Shown: positions 63,398-64,000 of the stretch, piece after piece
Layout of the letters: the number at the start of each line of letters is the position of its first letter
Numbering within the stretch: the stretch's first letter is position 1
DNA from: Nitrospinia bacterium
GTDB taxonomy: Bacteria; Nitrospinota; Nitrospinia; Nitrospinales; JAJDAT01
DNA length: 64,000 bases
NCBI GenBank assembly: GCA_029261715.1
Contig: JAJDAT010000004.1
Location: 62,001-126,000 of the forward strand
Reading direction: 5' to 3'
The notes under the pieces: model-generated
The model's input: only the letters and a program-made list of their open reading frames with translations
The model's database searches: none
What the model was told of the DNA's origin: nothing
Program-made: the position numbers and the translations under genes

Positions 63398-64000
63398 GAT
63401 TTAACTTCCTCATTCGAACCGTTTACATCGCTTATAATTCGTCCATCGTCTAATTTAATTTTTCTATTTACGTATTGAATCAATTTGTCGTCATGAGTAG
63501 AAAAAAGAAAAGCGCAACCAAACTCTCGGTTTAATTCAGAGGTCAATTCTAAAATAGCCCGAGAATTTTCGGCGTCAAGATTCGCCGTTGGTTCGTCCGC
63601 CAAAACTAATGAAGGCTTTTTAACTAAGGCTCTAGCGATAGCGACGCGTTGACATTGCCCCCCAGAAAGTTCAGTAGGCTTTTTCTTCTCCAATCCAGCC
63701 AACCCAACTCTCTCCACTATATTCATAACGCTATCTCTTACTTCAGATTCTTTTTCGTCATTTAGCAATAACGGAAATAATACGTTTTCATAGACGTTGT
63801 AAACTGGCAACAAATTATGAAACTGAAAAATAAAACCAATTTTTTTCCGACGCAATTCTGCTAATTGATCTTTATTCAAGTCGGCTAAGTTTCTTCCTTC
63901 CAGAATAACTTCCCCTTCTGAAGGTCTATCTAAACCACCGATTAAATTTAATAAAGTAGTTTTTCCAGAACCAGAAGGTCCTATAAAGGCCATAAAAGCT
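63394..64000 (-). CDS. ABC transporter ATPase, LolD/MacB type (5' end outside window)
   Basis: The frame is open to the right edge. Visible parts: Walker A GPSGSGKTT, Q-loop FIFQFHNLLP, signature LSGGQCQRVAIARAL, Walker B LVLADEPTANLD, and the H-loop FSTHD. These are the LolD/MacB features; it energises the two FtsX-type permeases. The gene is truncated by the window boundary, so the N-terminus is not visible. Confidence 0.93.
   Translation of the reverse strand, partial: AFMAFIGPSGSGKTTLLNLIGGLDRPSEGEVILEGRNLADLNKDQLAELRRKKIGFIFQFHNLLPVYNVYENVLFPLLLNDEKESEVRDSVMNIVERVGLAGLEKKKPTELSGGQCQRVAIARALVKKPSLVLADEPTANLDAENSRAILELTSELNREFGCAFLFSTHDDKLIQYVNRKIKLDDGRIISDVNGSNEEVKS

Overview
The window is AT-rich and densely packed with genes. 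It comes from a Gram-negative bacterium: it carries a type II secretion system, many lipoproteins and Sec-exported proteins, a Lol-like ABC exporter with a LolA-like partner, and periplasmic TRAP/TatT components. No rRNA, tRNA, CRISPR array, transposase or phage gene was seen. The gene families (DUF4197, TIGR03545/TIGR03546, DUF1844, TatT, FGE-like plus PEGA, DUF6279-like) suit a marine, deltaproteobacteria-like or Nitrospinota-like lineage, but this placement is inference and no marker here proves it.

Layout. 1-7764 (+): a type II secretion run, gspG (partial), H, I, J, K, L, M, D, mostly overlapping. 7882-12079 (+): a sulfur/amino-acid block with a strong promoter (two cysteine synthases, threonine synthase, a MoaD/CysO-like sulfur carrier, a thioredoxin-like 2Fe-2S ferredoxin). 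12100-23945: mixed exported proteins (DUF4197, M6 protease with three P-domains, RNase T2, small secreted proteins, the TIGR03546-TIGR03545 pair, a DnaJ protein). 24286-37839: signalling and transport (EAL/GGDEF proteins, a hybrid histidine kinase, orphan DctP-TatT, YkgJ, alcohol dehydrogenase, pentapeptide protein). 38273-44403: a double FGE-like protein, a DUF6279-like lipoprotein, an MCP fragment and groES-groEL. 44612-48000 (-): small proteins and a DUF1611-racemase pair. 48348-52620 (-): a duplicated unknown module around nhaA. 53142-55809 (-): a two-component system with small neighbours. 56103-59944 (+): gatB with its promoter, a DUF1566 protein and a TPR protein. 59981-64000 (-): an ABC exporter operon running off the end.

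Two signals stand out as possibly undescribed. First, two roughly 100-nt leaders (12225-12308 and 19812-19898), upstream of the DUF4197 gene and the TIGR03546/TIGR03545 pair, share the same three-helix fold. Their spacing is identical except for one apical loop, and there are compensatory changes in two helices; one leader can also sequester the downstream ribosome binding site. Second, on the minus strand a four-part module occurs twice, once on each side of nhaA: a TTGTATC-repeat operator, a 171-aa protein of unknown family, a small protein with an N-terminal membrane segment, and a conserved leader block exactly 32 nt before a 39-43 aa microprotein with a KDSW motif at residues 24-27. A third structured region (about 31083-31225) lies between a candidate promoter and a small lipoprotein gene.

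Pathway links: the sulfur-carrier block resembles CysO-CysM cysteine synthesis; DUF1611 plus a racemase suggests D-amino-acid metabolism; the ABC/FtsX/LolA-like genes form one lipid or lipoprotein export operon.
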